Shown one piece after another: positions 35,703 through 45,263 of a stretch of 64,000 bases of DNA; the first letter of the stretch is position 1; the number at the start of each line of letters is the position of its first letter. The translations under genes were made by a program, and so were the position numbers. The notes beneath the pieces are model-generated. The model made no database searches, was not told where the DNA came from, and was given only the letters and a program-made list of their open reading frames with translations. The stretch comes from Flavobacterium salmonis (lineage in GTDB: Bacteria; Bacteroidota; Bacteroidia; Flavobacteriales; Flavobacteriaceae), in contig NZ_CAIJDP010000082.1 in assembly GCF_903819435.1 (NCBI RefSeq), forward strand, positions 213,364 to 277,363, written 5' to 3'.

Positions 35703-35721
35703 TTAGATTAAAGCAATTACT

Positions 35722-36957
35722 TTAGTATGGTATGTATATATTAAATGTGGCTCCTTTCATAGGTTCGCCTGTAGCATTTATAAAGCCATCATGGTTTTCA
35801 ATTATTTTCTTGACAATTGCAAGCCCTATTCCGGTTCCCTCATACAAATCCCGGCCATGCAATTTCTGAAAAACTCCAAATATTTTTTCACTATGTTCCG
35901 GTTCAAATCCTATTCCATTATCTTCAAAACTAATATGGCAATATTTTACATTGGGTAATAACTGGATGTCTTTTAAAACTGAACTATCAACAAAACGGCT
36001 TTTAATAGTAATTTCCAATGTAACTTCTGATTGTGAAAACTTAATTGCATTATGAATCAGATTTTCCATTAATTGAACAAATTGAAAAGGAATTATCTTG
36101 ACATTATCATGAAAATCAGTAATTATAACAGCTTTTTTTTCTACTAAATTTTCATATAAAGCTGCTTTTACATCAGCAATAATGGCATTCAAATCTACTG
36201 TCTCAAACCTTCTGTCATCAAGAGTCGCGCGTGAAAAAGTTAGAAGACTGTTTATCAGTTCACGCATTCTGTTTGTGGCATAAAGAATCCTGTTGAATTT
36301 TGCTTTACCATCTTCTGATAAATTTGGATATTCGTTGGATAGGATAAGATTAGCAAAAGTTTGAATTTTTCGGAGTGGTTCCTGAAGATCATGACTTGAT
36401 ATGTACGTAAAGGCATCAAGTTCCATGTTCTTCTTTTTGAGTTCTTCAGCGTGTTTTGCTATAGCTTCGTATTGTGAAGCAAGCTGGGCATTGGTCTTTA
36501 AAATAATCTCATTCAGAGCATGAGTTTCTTCTTCTTTCTTTTTTAATTCCTGATTTTTTCTGAACAATTCGGTAAAAACCATGACTTTCGCCTGTAAAAT
36601 TTCAGGCGAAAGCGGTTTAATCATATAATCTACAGCACCGGACTGATAGCCTTTGAATATATACTCGTTTGTATTCATATTGGCAGTCAGAAAAATAATA
36701 GGAACATGTTTGAGTTTATCACTTTGTCGAATTAATTCGGCTGTTTCAAAACCATCCATCAACGGCATTTGCACATCCATAAGTATAATGGCAAAATCCT
36801 GGCTTTTCAACAGAATCCGCAAAGCATCTTTTCCTGAAGTTGCTTCAACAAACTGATAACCACGATCAGCCAGAATGACTTGTAAAGAAAGCAGGTTTTC
36901 TTTCTTGTCATCGACTATTAGGATTTTTATTCCATTGTCTCCCATTCTATTTTGCAT
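35722..36957 (-). CDS. Receiver-histidine kinase
   Basis: 411 residues. An N-terminal receiver (IKILIVDDKKENL, phospho-Asp in FAIILMDVQMPLMDG near 58, Lys in VDYMIKPLSPE) is joined by a coiled coil (about 135-180) to HisKA (YISSHDLQEPLRKIQTF) and HATPase (FEDNGIGFEPE, GTGIGLAIVKKI). No membrane segment, so it is cytoplasmic. It lies 14 bp downstream of the giant poly-HAMP kinase and is probably in one operon with it, receiving phosphate from it or from another kinase. Confidence 0.92.
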   Translation of the reverse strand: MQNRMGDNGIKILIVDDKKENLLSLQVILADRGYQFVEATSGKDALRILLKSQDFAIILMDVQMPLMDGFETAELIRQSDKLKHVPIIFLTANMNTNEYIFKGYQSGAVDYMIKPLSPEILQAKVMVFTELFRKNQELKKKEEETHALNEIILKTNAQLASQYEAIAKHAEELKKKNMELDAFTYISSHDLQEPLRKIQTFANLILSNEYPNLSEDGKAKFNRILYATNRMRELINSLLTFSRATLDDRRFETVDLNAIIADVKAALYENLVEKKAVIITDFHDNVKIIPFQFVQLMENLIHNAIKFSQSEVTLEITIKSRFVDSSVLKDIQLLPNVKYCHISFEDNGIGFEPEHSEKIFGVFQKLHGRDLYEGTGIGLAIVKKIIENHDGFINATGEPMKGATFNIYIPY

Positions 36958-36971
36958 TGAATATAAAATTA

Positions 36972-39900
36972 TTATTTAAGCCACACACGCATTAACGAAC
37001 ACAGTTGTTCTACATTTACTGGTTTGGTTATATAATCTGATGCACCGGATTCTATGCAACGCTGTCTGTCTCCCTTCATGGCTTTTGCCGTTACTGCAAT
37101 AATAGTAAGATCTTTGTGTTTCGAGTCTTTACGAATACGTTTCATCGTTTCGTACCCATCCATTTCGGGCATCATAATATCCATCAGAACAATATCAATG
37201 GCTTTATCCTGATTAAGAATATCAATTGCTTCCTGACCGCTTTCTGCACTGATAACATTCAATCCATAACGTTCTAAGGCTGTAGTCAGGGCAAATAAAT
37301 TACGCACATCATCATCTACAAGCAATACTTTTTTGCCAGAGAGCACATCTTCTTTCAAATAAAACGATTCTATGGTCTCTCTCATAGCATGTGGCAATTC
37401 TTTATGAACACGGTGCATAAACAAAGCTGTCTGATCTACTAATTCATCCAGTGATGAAGCATTTTTTGTAATGATGCTATGAGCAAATCTGTTTAGTTTT
37501 ATCTTTTGTTTCTTAGTAACATCACCCGCAGAATGAATAATAATCGCAGTTTCCTGTCCTGTTATATTATTCTCTAAGTCGGTAATAATATCAAGTCCGT
37601 CTGCGTCTGGCAGTTTTAAATCTAATATAATACAGTCAAATGAATGATCTTTAATAAGTGCAACAGCTTCTGTGGCCGTTTTAGCGTAAAATACTGTAAT
37701 ATCATCACCATCAACAGCTTTTAATATTCTGTCTAATTCCTTCTGATTATCATCAACTACTAATAAGTTTTTTACTTTTTTATTTTTAAAATCATGGATA
37801 TCGTTAAAAAGATAATTTAGCGAATCATTCTTTACTGGCTTAAGGAAAAAGTTTCTGGCACCACGTTTAAGACCTTTATTTCTCTCGTCCTCACCAGAGA
37901 TGATATAAACAGGAATGTGACGCAGGTTAAAATCTGTTTTTAACCTGTCCAAAATTTTCCACCCGCTCGTATCCGGCATATTAAGATCCATTGTAATGGC
38001 ATGAGGGCGAAACTGATTAATAAAATCTATAACATCACTCCCTTTAGTCGTAACAATAGCTTTAATACCATGAATGTGTGCCTGTTCGAGCATAATTTTG
38101 GCAAAGATCAGATTATCCTCAGCAATCAGCAGCACTTTATCATCAGGTTTAATATCAGTTCTGTCATCACCTACTTCATCTACGAAAAACAAATCAATAT
38201 CAGAACGGTTAAATTTTTCTGAAGGTAGTGATTTAATACGCCCTCTTGAATCATTTTCTTCATTTACATCGATATTTTCTACCTCAGCAACGTGAACATA
38301 TTTCAGCGGTAGAAATAATGTAAATTTACTTCCCACGTTCGTTTCACTTTCAAGCTCGATACTTCCTCCTAATAAATCTGAAAGTCCGCGGCTTATCGAT
38401 AATCCTAATCCTGTACCACCATATTTACGGCTTGTTGAACCTTCTGCTTGCTGGAAAGCTTCAAAAATAATGTTTTGTTTTTCTTTAGAAATACCAATAC
38501 CGGTATCTGAAATTTCAAATGCCACAACATCTTCTGCATTTTCAAGTCTTAGATTATTGGTTTTCCAATTGTTATTGGCTTTGTAAATTTTAAGTTTTAC
38601 TTCTCCTTTTTCGGTAAATTTGAAAGAGTTTGAAAGCAGGTTTTTCAAAATCTGATTTAACCTTTGCGAATCCGTTTCCATCAGTTCCGGAAGCTCTTCA
38701 TCCATAATAATATTAAAACGAAGATGTTTGGCTTCTGAAATTGGGTTGAAAGTAGAAGCAACAAATCGGCTAATGTCTTCAAAACTAATTGGGTTGTAAT
38801 CAACAGAAATATAACCCGATTCAATTTTAGAAAGATCCAGAATATCATTAATTAATTGAATAAGGTCATCACCGCAGGCATTTATGGTTTTTGCAAATTG
38901 AATTTGCTTTTCGGATAAATTACCGTCGCGATTTGCAATTAACTCATTTGCCAAAATCTGTAAACTGTTCAGCGGTGTTCTTAACTCATGCGACATATTC
39001 GCTAAAAATTCCGACTTGTATTTGGATGTCAAAGTAAGCTGATCTGCTTTTTCTTCCAATGCTTTTCTCGCCACCTCAACTTCCTGGTTTTTAAGCTCTA
39101 CTTCTTCTTTTTGATTCGCCAATAAGAATGCTTTTTCTTCCAGTTCCTCATTTGTATTTTTTAATACTTCCTGCTGGCTTTTAAGCTCTCCTGCCAACGA
39201 TTGTGACTGTACCAATAATTCTTCGGTTCTGGAATTCGATTCGATCGTATTCAATACAATACCAATACTTTCTGTCAGTCCTTCAAGAAAATCCAAATGC
39301 GTTTCGCTAAAGGTATCCAGCGAAGCCAGTTCGATAACAGCTTTTAATTGCCCTTCAAATAGTACCGGTAAAATAATAACGTCTTTGGGTTTTGCATCTC
39401 CAAGTCCTGAATTGATTTTGATGTAATCTTTAGGAACATTACTCAGAATAATTCTTTCTTTTTCGACAGCAACCTGACCAATAAGTCCTTCCCCCATTGC
39501 GTACTGCATTGGAGAATTTTTTCTTTTGATGTAAGCATAAGAAGCAATCAGATTCAGTTTAGAATCCATGAATTCTTCGTCTTCCTGCAGAATATAGAAA
39601 AGTCCGTGTTGTGCGGTTACAACCGTCGCCAACTCCGAAAGGATTTTTTTGGTAACCGAATTCAATTCTTTTTGCCCCTGAAGCATTTGGGTAAATTTCG
39701 CCAAATTCGATTTCAGCCAGTCTTGCTCCTGATTACGTAATGTTGTTGCTTTCAGGTTCGAAATCATCTGGTTGATCGTATCTTTCAAGGCTTCAACTTC
39801 CCCTTTAGCTTCAACACCAATGGTTCGGGTTAAATCTCCTTGTGTTACCGCAGAAGCCACCTCAGAAATGGCACGTACCTGTGTTGTTAAATTTGCGGCA

Positions 39901-42900
39901 AGCTGATTTACGTTTTCTGTTAAGTTTTTCCATGTTCCTGATGCACCCGGTACGTTTGCCTGACCTCCCAGTTTTCCTTCTGCCCCAACCTCACGAGCCA
40001 CCGTAGTTACCTGATCTGAGAAGGTTGCCAAAGTATCAATCATTTCGTTGATCGTGTCTGTAAGTTGTGCCACCTCGCCTTTTGCATCGATCGATAATTT
40101 TTGTTTTAAGTTTCCTTTGGCCACAGAGGTTACAACCTTCGCAATTCCACGTACCTGAGACGTTAAATTCGAAGCCATCAGGTTAACTGAATCCGTTAAA
40201 TCTTTCCACGTTCCCGCAACCCCTTTTACTTCAGATTGTCCTCCCAGTTTTCCTTCGGTTCCCACCTCACGCGCCACACGGGTTACTTCAGATGAAAACG
40301 AGTTCAGCTGCTCTACCATCGTGTTGAAGGTGTTTTTTAAATCCAGAATTTCTCCTTTTACGTCTACGGTAATTTGTTTCGAAAGGTCGCCATTAGCTAC
40401 CGCTTTCGTTACATCGGCAATATTACGCACCTGACCTGTTAAGTTGGAGGCCATTTGGTTCACAGAATCCGTTAAATCTTTCCAGGTTCCTGCAACTCCG
40501 GGCACGAATGCCTGCCCTCCCAGTTTTCCTTCGGTACCAACCTCTCTGGATACCCTTGTCACCTCCGAAGCAAAACTTCGAAGCTGATCCACCATCGTAT
40601 TTACAGTTTCTTTTAATTGAAGAATCTCTCCACGAACGTCGGCCGTAATTTTCTTGGACATATCTCCGTTGGCAACAGCTATCGTAACCTCGGCAATATT
40701 ACGTACCTGCGTTGTTAAGTTACCCGCCATCTGGTTAACAGAGTCCGTTAAATCTTTCCAGGTTCCTGCAACTCCGGGCACATTCGCCTGTCCGCCAAGT
40801 TTTCCTTCTGTACCAACCTCACGTGCCACACGCGTTACCTCTGATGCAAACTCCCTTAACTGATCCACCATCGTATTCAGGGTTTCTTTTAACTGAAGAA
40901 TTTCTCCACGAACGTCAACGGTAATTTTTCGGGACATATCCCCATTCGCCACGGCAATCGCCACATCGGCAATGTTACGTACCTGAGCGGTTAAGTTACC
41001 CGCCATCTGGTTAACCGAATCCGTTAAATCTTTCCACGTTCCGGCAACTCCCGGTACATTCGCCTGACCTCCTAGTTTTCCTTCGGTTCCTACCTCACGC
41101 GATACCCTGGTTACTTCAGATGCAAATCCTCGCAGCTGATCCACCATCGTGTTAATCGTATTTTTAAGCTCTAAGATTTCTCCTTTTACGTCTACTGTAA
41201 TTTGCAATGATAAATCGCCTTTTGCTACCGCTGTGGTAACTTCGGCAATGTTACGTACCTGACCGGTTAAGTTGGATGCCATCTGGTTTACCGAGTCTGT
41301 TAAATCTTTCCAGGTTCCACCAACACCTTCTACCTGAGCCTGACCTCCCAGTTTTCCTTCGGTTCCCACCTCACGCGCCACACGGGTTACCTCGGATGCA
41401 AATGAGTTTAGCTGCCCCACCATGGTGTTAATCGTATTTTTAAGCTCCAGAATTTCCCCTTTTGTATCTACGGTAATCTGGCGTGATAAATCTCCTTTTG
41501 CTACCGCGGTTGTTACCTCGGCAATATTACGTACCTGACCGGTTAAGTTGGATGCCATTTGGTTCACCGAATCGGTTAAGTCTTTCCAGGTTCCTCCAAC
41601 TCCTTTTACTTTTGCCTGACCTCCGAGTTTTCCTTCCGTTCCTACCTCAAGTGCCACACGCGTAACCTCAGATGAGAATGAGTTTAGCTGATCTACCATC
41701 GTATTAATGGTTTTCTTCAACTCCAGGATTTCTCCTTCGGCTACAGCCGTAATTTTTTTAGATAAATCTCCGTTTGCTACGGCTGTTGTTACCTCGGCAA
41801 TATTACGTACCTGACCCGTTAAGTTGGATGCCATCTGATTTACCGAATCGGTTAAATCTTTCCAGGTTCCACCAACCCCTTTTACCTTAGCCTGACCGCC
41901 CAGTTTTCCTTCTGAACCTACCTCACGTGCCACACGCGTTACCTCGGCACCAAAAGAGTTCAGCTGATCCACCATAGTATTGATGGTATTTTTAAGTTCA
42001 AGGATTTCACCCGCAACGTTTACAGTAATTTTTTTAGATAAATCCCCTTTCGCCACGGCTGTTGTTACCTCGGCAATATTACGTACCTGACCTGTTAAGT
42101 TGGATGCCATTTGATTTACGGAGTCGGTCAAATCTTTCCAAACTCCACCAACACCACGTACTCTCGCCTGCCCTCCCAGTTTTCCTTCTGAACCTACCTC
42201 TACTGCCACACGCGTAACCTCTGATGAAAAGGAATTCAGCTGATCCACCATCGTATTAATGGTGTTTTTAAGTTCCAGGATTTCTCCTTTTACGTCTACG
42301 GTAATTTTTTTAGATAAATCTCCTTTTGCTACGGCCGTAGTTACATCTGCAATATTACGTACCTGTCCTGTTAAGTTCGATGCCATCTGGTTTACAGAAT
42401 CGGTCAAATCTTTCCAAACTCCACCAACACCACGTACTCTCGCCTGCCCTCCCAGTTTTCCTTCTGAACCTACCTCTACTGCCACACGCGTAACCTCTGA
42501 TGAAAAGGAATTCAGCTGATCCACCATCGTATTAATGGTGTTTTTAAGTTCCAGGATTTCTCCTTTTACGTCTACGGTAATTTTTTTAGATAAATCTCCT
42601 TTTGCTACGGCCGTAGTTACATCTGCAATATTACGTACCTGTCCTGTTAAGTTCGATGCCATCTGGTTTACAGAATCGGTCAAATCTTTCCAGGTTCCCC
42701 CAACTCCTTTTACCTGCGCCTGACCACCCAGTTTTCCTTCGGTTCCTACCTCACGTGCCACACGGGTTACCTCTGATGAAAACGAGTTCAGCTGATCCAC
42801 CATCGTATTAATGGTATTTTTAAGTTCAAGGATTTCTCCTTTTACGTCAACCGTAATTTTTTTAGACAAATCTCCTTTTGCTACGGCTGTTGTTACATCA

Positions 42901-43607
42901 GCAATATTACGTACCTGACCTGTTAAGTTACTCGCCATTTTATTTACCGAGTCGGTCAAATCTTTCCAAACCCCACCAACACCCCGCACTTTTGCCTGAC
43001 CTCCCAGTTTACCTTCAGTTCCTACCTCACGTGCCACACGGGTTACCTCCATCGAAAACAGATTCAGCTGTTTTACCATTCCGTTTACCTCTTTTGCAAT
43101 TCTTAAAAACTCTCCCTGAAGCGGATTTCCCTCAATAGAAAGCGGCATTTCCTGAGATAAATTTCCTTTTGCCACCGATGTAATTACGTGAGCAATCTCA
43201 ATAGTTGGATGTACCAGATCTGAAATCAATGTATTAACCGAATCCACACAGGAACTCCACGAACCTCTCGCACCATCAAGCGCTACACGATTGGTTAGTT
43301 TTCCTTGTTTACCAATACTTTTGCCTACCTTTTGAAATTCAAAAACCATGCGTTCGTTAAGGTCGATGATTTCGTTTAAAGTTTCACAAATGGATCTTTT
43401 AGTTCCGTTTTGATCGGTTGGGAAGCGCTGAGTGAAATTACCATTTTTAACCTTAAGCAAAATTTTCAAAAACTCTGCATCTGTCAAAATAGACTCCTCT
43501 AAATCGGCTTTTTTTGTTTTAGTTTTTAATGGCTTTTCACCAGAAACAACCGGAAGTAGTAATACATTTTCAGGGCTTTCTGTATTATTATTTTTAGTTT
43601 TCTTCAT
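36972..43607 (-). CDS. Giant soluble poly-HAMP hybrid histidine kinase (12 repeats, GAF, 3 receivers)
   Basis: 2211 residues, no signal peptide or membrane segment. Residues 184-1287 are twelve consecutive 92-residue HAMP units, each with a V-T-R-V-A-x-EVG-x-EGKLGG opening, WKDLTDSVNxMA and a second half KGDLS...GEILELK. Two more degenerate units precede them. Then come GAF (about 1300-1450), a coiled coil, HisKA with His1540 in MSHELRTPL, HATPase and three receivers (last Asp2143 in LMDIMMPEMDG). This layout is that of fungal group III (Nik1/Os-1) osmosensing kinases and their bacterial relatives, but with many more HAMP units. Adjacent downstream kinase 14 bp away. Confidence 0.94.
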   Translation of the reverse strand: MKKTKNNNTESPENVLLLPVVSGEKPLKTKTKKADLEESILTDAEFLKILLKVKNGNFTQRFPTDQNGTKRSICETLNEIIDLNERMVFEFQKVGKSIGKQGKLTNRVALDGARGSWSSCVDSVNTLISDLVHPTIEIAHVITSVAKGNLSQEMPLSIEGNPLQGEFLRIAKEVNGMVKQLNLFSMEVTRVAREVGTEGKLGGQAKVRGVGGVWKDLTDSVNKMASNLTGQVRNIADVTTAVAKGDLSKKITVDVKGEILELKNTINTMVDQLNSFSSEVTRVAREVGTEGKLGGQAQVKGVGGTWKDLTDSVNQMASNLTGQVRNIADVTTAVAKGDLSKKITVDVKGEILELKNTINTMVDQLNSFSSEVTRVAVEVGSEGKLGGQARVRGVGGVWKDLTDSVNQMASNLTGQVRNIADVTTAVAKGDLSKKITVDVKGEILELKNTINTMVDQLNSFSSEVTRVAVEVGSEGKLGGQARVRGVGGVWKDLTDSVNQMASNLTGQVRNIAEVTTAVAKGDLSKKITVNVAGEILELKNTINTMVDQLNSFGAEVTRVAREVGSEGKLGGQAKVKGVGGTWKDLTDSVNQMASNLTGQVRNIAEVTTAVANGDLSKKITAVAEGEILELKKTINTMVDQLNSFSSEVTRVALEVGTEGKLGGQAKVKGVGGTWKDLTDSVNQMASNLTGQVRNIAEVTTAVAKGDLSRQITVDTKGEILELKNTINTMVGQLNSFASEVTRVAREVGTEGKLGGQAQVEGVGGTWKDLTDSVNQMASNLTGQVRNIAEVTTAVAKGDLSLQITVDVKGEILELKNTINTMVDQLRGFASEVTRVSREVGTEGKLGGQANVPGVAGTWKDLTDSVNQMAGNLTAQVRNIADVAIAVANGDMSRKITVDVRGEILQLKETLNTMVDQLREFASEVTRVAREVGTEGKLGGQANVPGVAGTWKDLTDSVNQMAGNLTTQVRNIAEVTIAVANGDMSKKITADVRGEILQLKETVNTMVDQLRSFASEVTRVSREVGTEGKLGGQAFVPGVAGTWKDLTDSVNQMASNLTGQVRNIADVTKAVANGDLSKQITVDVKGEILDLKNTFNTMVEQLNSFSSEVTRVAREVGTEGKLGGQSEVKGVAGTWKDLTDSVNLMASNLTSQVRGIAKVVTSVAKGNLKQKLSIDAKGEVAQLTDTINEMIDTLATFSDQVTTVAREVGAEGKLGGQANVPGASGTWKNLTENVNQLAANLTTQVRAISEVASAVTQGDLTRTIGVEAKGEVEALKDTINQMISNLKATTLRNQEQDWLKSNLAKFTQMLQGQKELNSVTKKILSELATVVTAQHGLFYILQEDEEFMDSKLNLIASYAYIKRKNSPMQYAMGEGLIGQVAVEKERIILSNVPKDYIKINSGLGDAKPKDVIILPVLFEGQLKAVIELASLDTFSETHLDFLEGLTESIGIVLNTIESNSRTEELLVQSQSLAGELKSQQEVLKNTNEELEEKAFLLANQKEEVELKNQEVEVARKALEEKADQLTLTSKYKSEFLANMSHELRTPLNSLQILANELIANRDGNLSEKQIQFAKTINACGDDLIQLINDILDLSKIESGYISVDYNPISFEDISRFVASTFNPISEAKHLRFNIIMDEELPELMETDSQRLNQILKNLLSNSFKFTEKGEVKLKIYKANNNWKTNNLRLENAEDVVAFEISDTGIGISKEKQNIIFEAFQQAEGSTSRKYGGTGLGLSISRGLSDLLGGSIELESETNVGSKFTLFLPLKYVHVAEVENIDVNEENDSRGRIKSLPSEKFNRSDIDLFFVDEVGDDRTDIKPDDKVLLIAEDNLIFAKIMLEQAHIHGIKAIVTTKGSDVIDFINQFRPHAITMDLNMPDTSGWKILDRLKTDFNLRHIPVYIISGEDERNKGLKRGARNFFLKPVKNDSLNYLFNDIHDFKNKKVKNLLVVDDNQKELDRILKAVDGDDITVFYAKTATEAVALIKDHSFDCIILDLKLPDADGLDIITDLENNITGQETAIIIHSAGDVTKKQKIKLNRFAHSIITKNASSLDELVDQTALFMHRVHKELPHAMRETIESFYLKEDVLSGKKVLLVDDDVRNLFALTTALERYGLNVISAESGQEAIDILNQDKAIDIVLMDIMMPEMDGYETMKRIRKDSKHKDLTIIAVTAKAMKGDRQRCIESGASDYITKPVNVEQLCSLMRVWLK
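39747..43058 (-). repeat. Array of twelve 276-bp coding repeats
   Basis: Units of exactly 276 bp (92 codons) encode the poly-HAMP region. The start of unit 1 (43058) and of unit 12 (40022) are separated by exactly 11 x 276 bp, so no unit has gained or lost a codon. Units 3 and 4 are identical over a long stretch (see next entry). Confidence 0.9.
42124..42692 (-). repeat. Two identical overlapping copies of a 293-bp stretch, offset 276 bp
   Basis: Bases 42124-42416 and 42400-42692 are identical by direct comparison, spanning units 3 and 4 of the array. Other units differ at many synonymous sites, so these two were made identical recently by duplication or gene conversion. Confidence 0.85.
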
Positions 43608-43709
43608 ATTTTCAATTCTTTAAAAAGAATGATTTAAAAAATGCTGATAATCGAATTAAGGTAATTAGATTTTAATAATGAAAGAGGTATTTATCATCAA
43701 AAACCAATA

Positions 43710-43816
43710 TTATATATGCTCATCAAGTAATATTTTCCTTAAATAAAATTGTACAAAAGCATCCATAGAATCCGGTCTTTTTGAATTATCTGTATAATTT
43801 AAGGGTTTAATATATA
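43710..43816 (-). pseudogene. Displaced C-terminal part of the response regulator
   Basis: In the shifted frame the minus strand reads IKPLNYTDNSKRPDSMD then AFVQFYLRKILLDEHI and stops at 43710-43712. This supplies the missing Lys-Pro and the last helix of a receiver, with the DSMDAF segment common in flavobacterial receivers. It has no start of its own. Confidence 0.75.
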
Positions 43817-44140
43817 GCCTGATATACCAAATTGTTCTGCTTCAAACCTGTCTTCTCCTTCTGAAGAAGTTGTCATTATAAAAACTTTTAAATTTTTAAG
43901 TTTTGTATCTTCTCTTATAATTTTCAAAAATTCTATTCCGTTCATTCTGGGCATATTAATATCCAAAAGAATAACATCCGGAATCAGCCCTAAATTGGTA
44001 TCTCTAAGAATTTTTAATGCTTCAATACCATTATAAGCTGTATGCAGTACATATTCACTCTCTATTTTTTTCAAAGACCGCTCTACACTTATAATGTCAA
44101 GTTCATCATATTCTATTAATAAAATTGTTGATTTTTTCAT
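43799..44140 (-). CDS. Response-regulator receiver truncated by a frameshift
   Basis: 113 residues. ILLIEYDELDI at the start, Asp in DVILLDINMPRMNG near 61, Thr/Ser in FIMTTSS near 91, then GISGYILNP and a stop. The invariant lysine expected in a GYxxKP motif is missing because the frame is shifted at TATATATTAAACCC (minus strand, about 43805-43816). Without an extra TA the frame would continue GYIKPLNYTD. As it stands the domain lacks helix 5 and the key lysine, so signalling is probably impaired. Confidence 0.8.
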   Translation of the reverse strand: MKKSTILLIEYDELDIISVERSLKKIESEYVLHTAYNGIEALKILRDTNLGLIPDVILLDINMPRMNGIEFLKIIREDTKLKNLKVFIMTTSSEGEDRFEAEQFGISGYILNP

Positions 44141-44260
44141 GTATGTGGTACTATGTTATTTTTAGGAATATATCATTTACTTCTATTTTTTAGTGAAATC
44201 ATTTGAGCTTCGTTTCTCATAAGTCTTAAAAAGTTTTAAGACTGTGCTCATTTCATGATA

Positions 44261-45205
44261 TTAACTATTTCTCCAGGTAAAGATAAACTCAGAACCTTCA
44301 CCCAATGTTGATTTAACTATGATATTTTCTTGCTGATCGTCAATTATTTTTTTTACAATTGCCAAACCTACTCCAGTACTTTCCTGCTCATTTTGCTCGC
44401 GAAGTGTCTGAAATATTTCGAATATCTTTTGATGGTATTCTACCGCAATTCCAGTCCCATTATCTTTAACTGAAAATTCATAAAAGTTAGGGAATATTTT
44501 GCATTTAATCTGAATTATTCCTTTTTTATCCTTTGGCGTATGTTTTATAGCATTACTTATCAAATTAGCAAAAACCTGTTCCAGTTTAATTCGTTGTGTA
44601 AACAAATCCGGCAGATCACCAATTTCAATTGTAAAAGCCCTTGGGACAATAGAATCTGCAATTTCCTGAACCAAAGCATTTGTATTTATCTTTTCCGGTG
44701 GAGTCTTCAAATTTAATCTGGCATAATCAAGTAAGCCATTAATGAGCGCTTCCATACGGCGGGTTCTTTGCGGAATTATCGATAAATATCTTTTAAGTTC
44801 CGGAGAAAGCTCACCTCCATAATCTTCTTCAATCCAGGTAATAACATTATGAATTCCCCTGATGGGTGCTTTTAAATCATGAGAAACTACATAAGCAAAT
44901 TTATTTAACTCAGCATTTCTGTTTTTTAGTTCACGGATATTTTTATCTAATTTTTCAGACATCATATTGAGTGAAACAACTAATGCTGATAGTTCATCGT
45001 TACGGGTATCTTTAACACTGGTGAAATTACCTTTTGAAATATTTTTAGCAAGACTTACCATCGAATTGATTCTTTTAGTGGTAACGACTATGATAAATGC
45101 TGTACTAACTATCCCTACTACAACTGTCAATGTTAGGAAAATAAGAGAAAATGTACGGGCATTTTTTAAAGAAATGAGTAATCTGTCTGTATGATGTTTC
45201 CTCAT
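44261..45205 (-). CDS. Histidine kinase core (3' part of a split CHASE3 kinase)
   Basis: 314 residues: a membrane segment (FSLIFLTLTVVVGIVSTAFIIVV), HAMP (TTKRINSMVSLAKNISKGNF), HisKA with the phosphoacceptor in YVVSHDLKAPIRGIHN, and HATPase (VKDNGTGIAVEYH, GVGLAIVKKI). The first transmembrane helix and sensor domain are missing because they are encoded upstream in another frame (next entry). Correcting one base would join the two into a single kinase of about 480 residues. Confidence 0.85.
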   Translation of the reverse strand: MRKHHTDRLLISLKNARTFSLIFLTLTVVVGIVSTAFIIVVTTKRINSMVSLAKNISKGNFTSVKDTRNDELSALVVSLNMMSEKLDKNIRELKNRNAELNKFAYVVSHDLKAPIRGIHNVITWIEEDYGGELSPELKRYLSIIPQRTRRMEALINGLLDYARLNLKTPPEKINTNALVQEIADSIVPRAFTIEIGDLPDLFTQRIKLEQVFANLISNAIKHTPKDKKGIIQIKCKIFPNFYEFSVKDNGTGIAVEYHQKIFEIFQTLREQNEQESTGVGLAIVKKIIDDQQENIIVKSTLGEGSEFIFTWRNS

Positions 45206-45263
45206 TTTATATTCTATTTTATCAAATCTTGAAAATTTATAGGCAATTGCATCGTTAATTTTT

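Noticed and set aside
42259..42723. Plus-strand frames of 60-86 residues repeated at 276-bp spacing
   Set aside because: They lie antisense inside the HAMP repeats of the giant kinase and simply repeat with them; nothing suggests translation.
39747..43058. Regular spaced repeats that might suggest a CRISPR array
   Set aside because: Units are 276 bp, continuous and coding, with no spacer-like variable parts.
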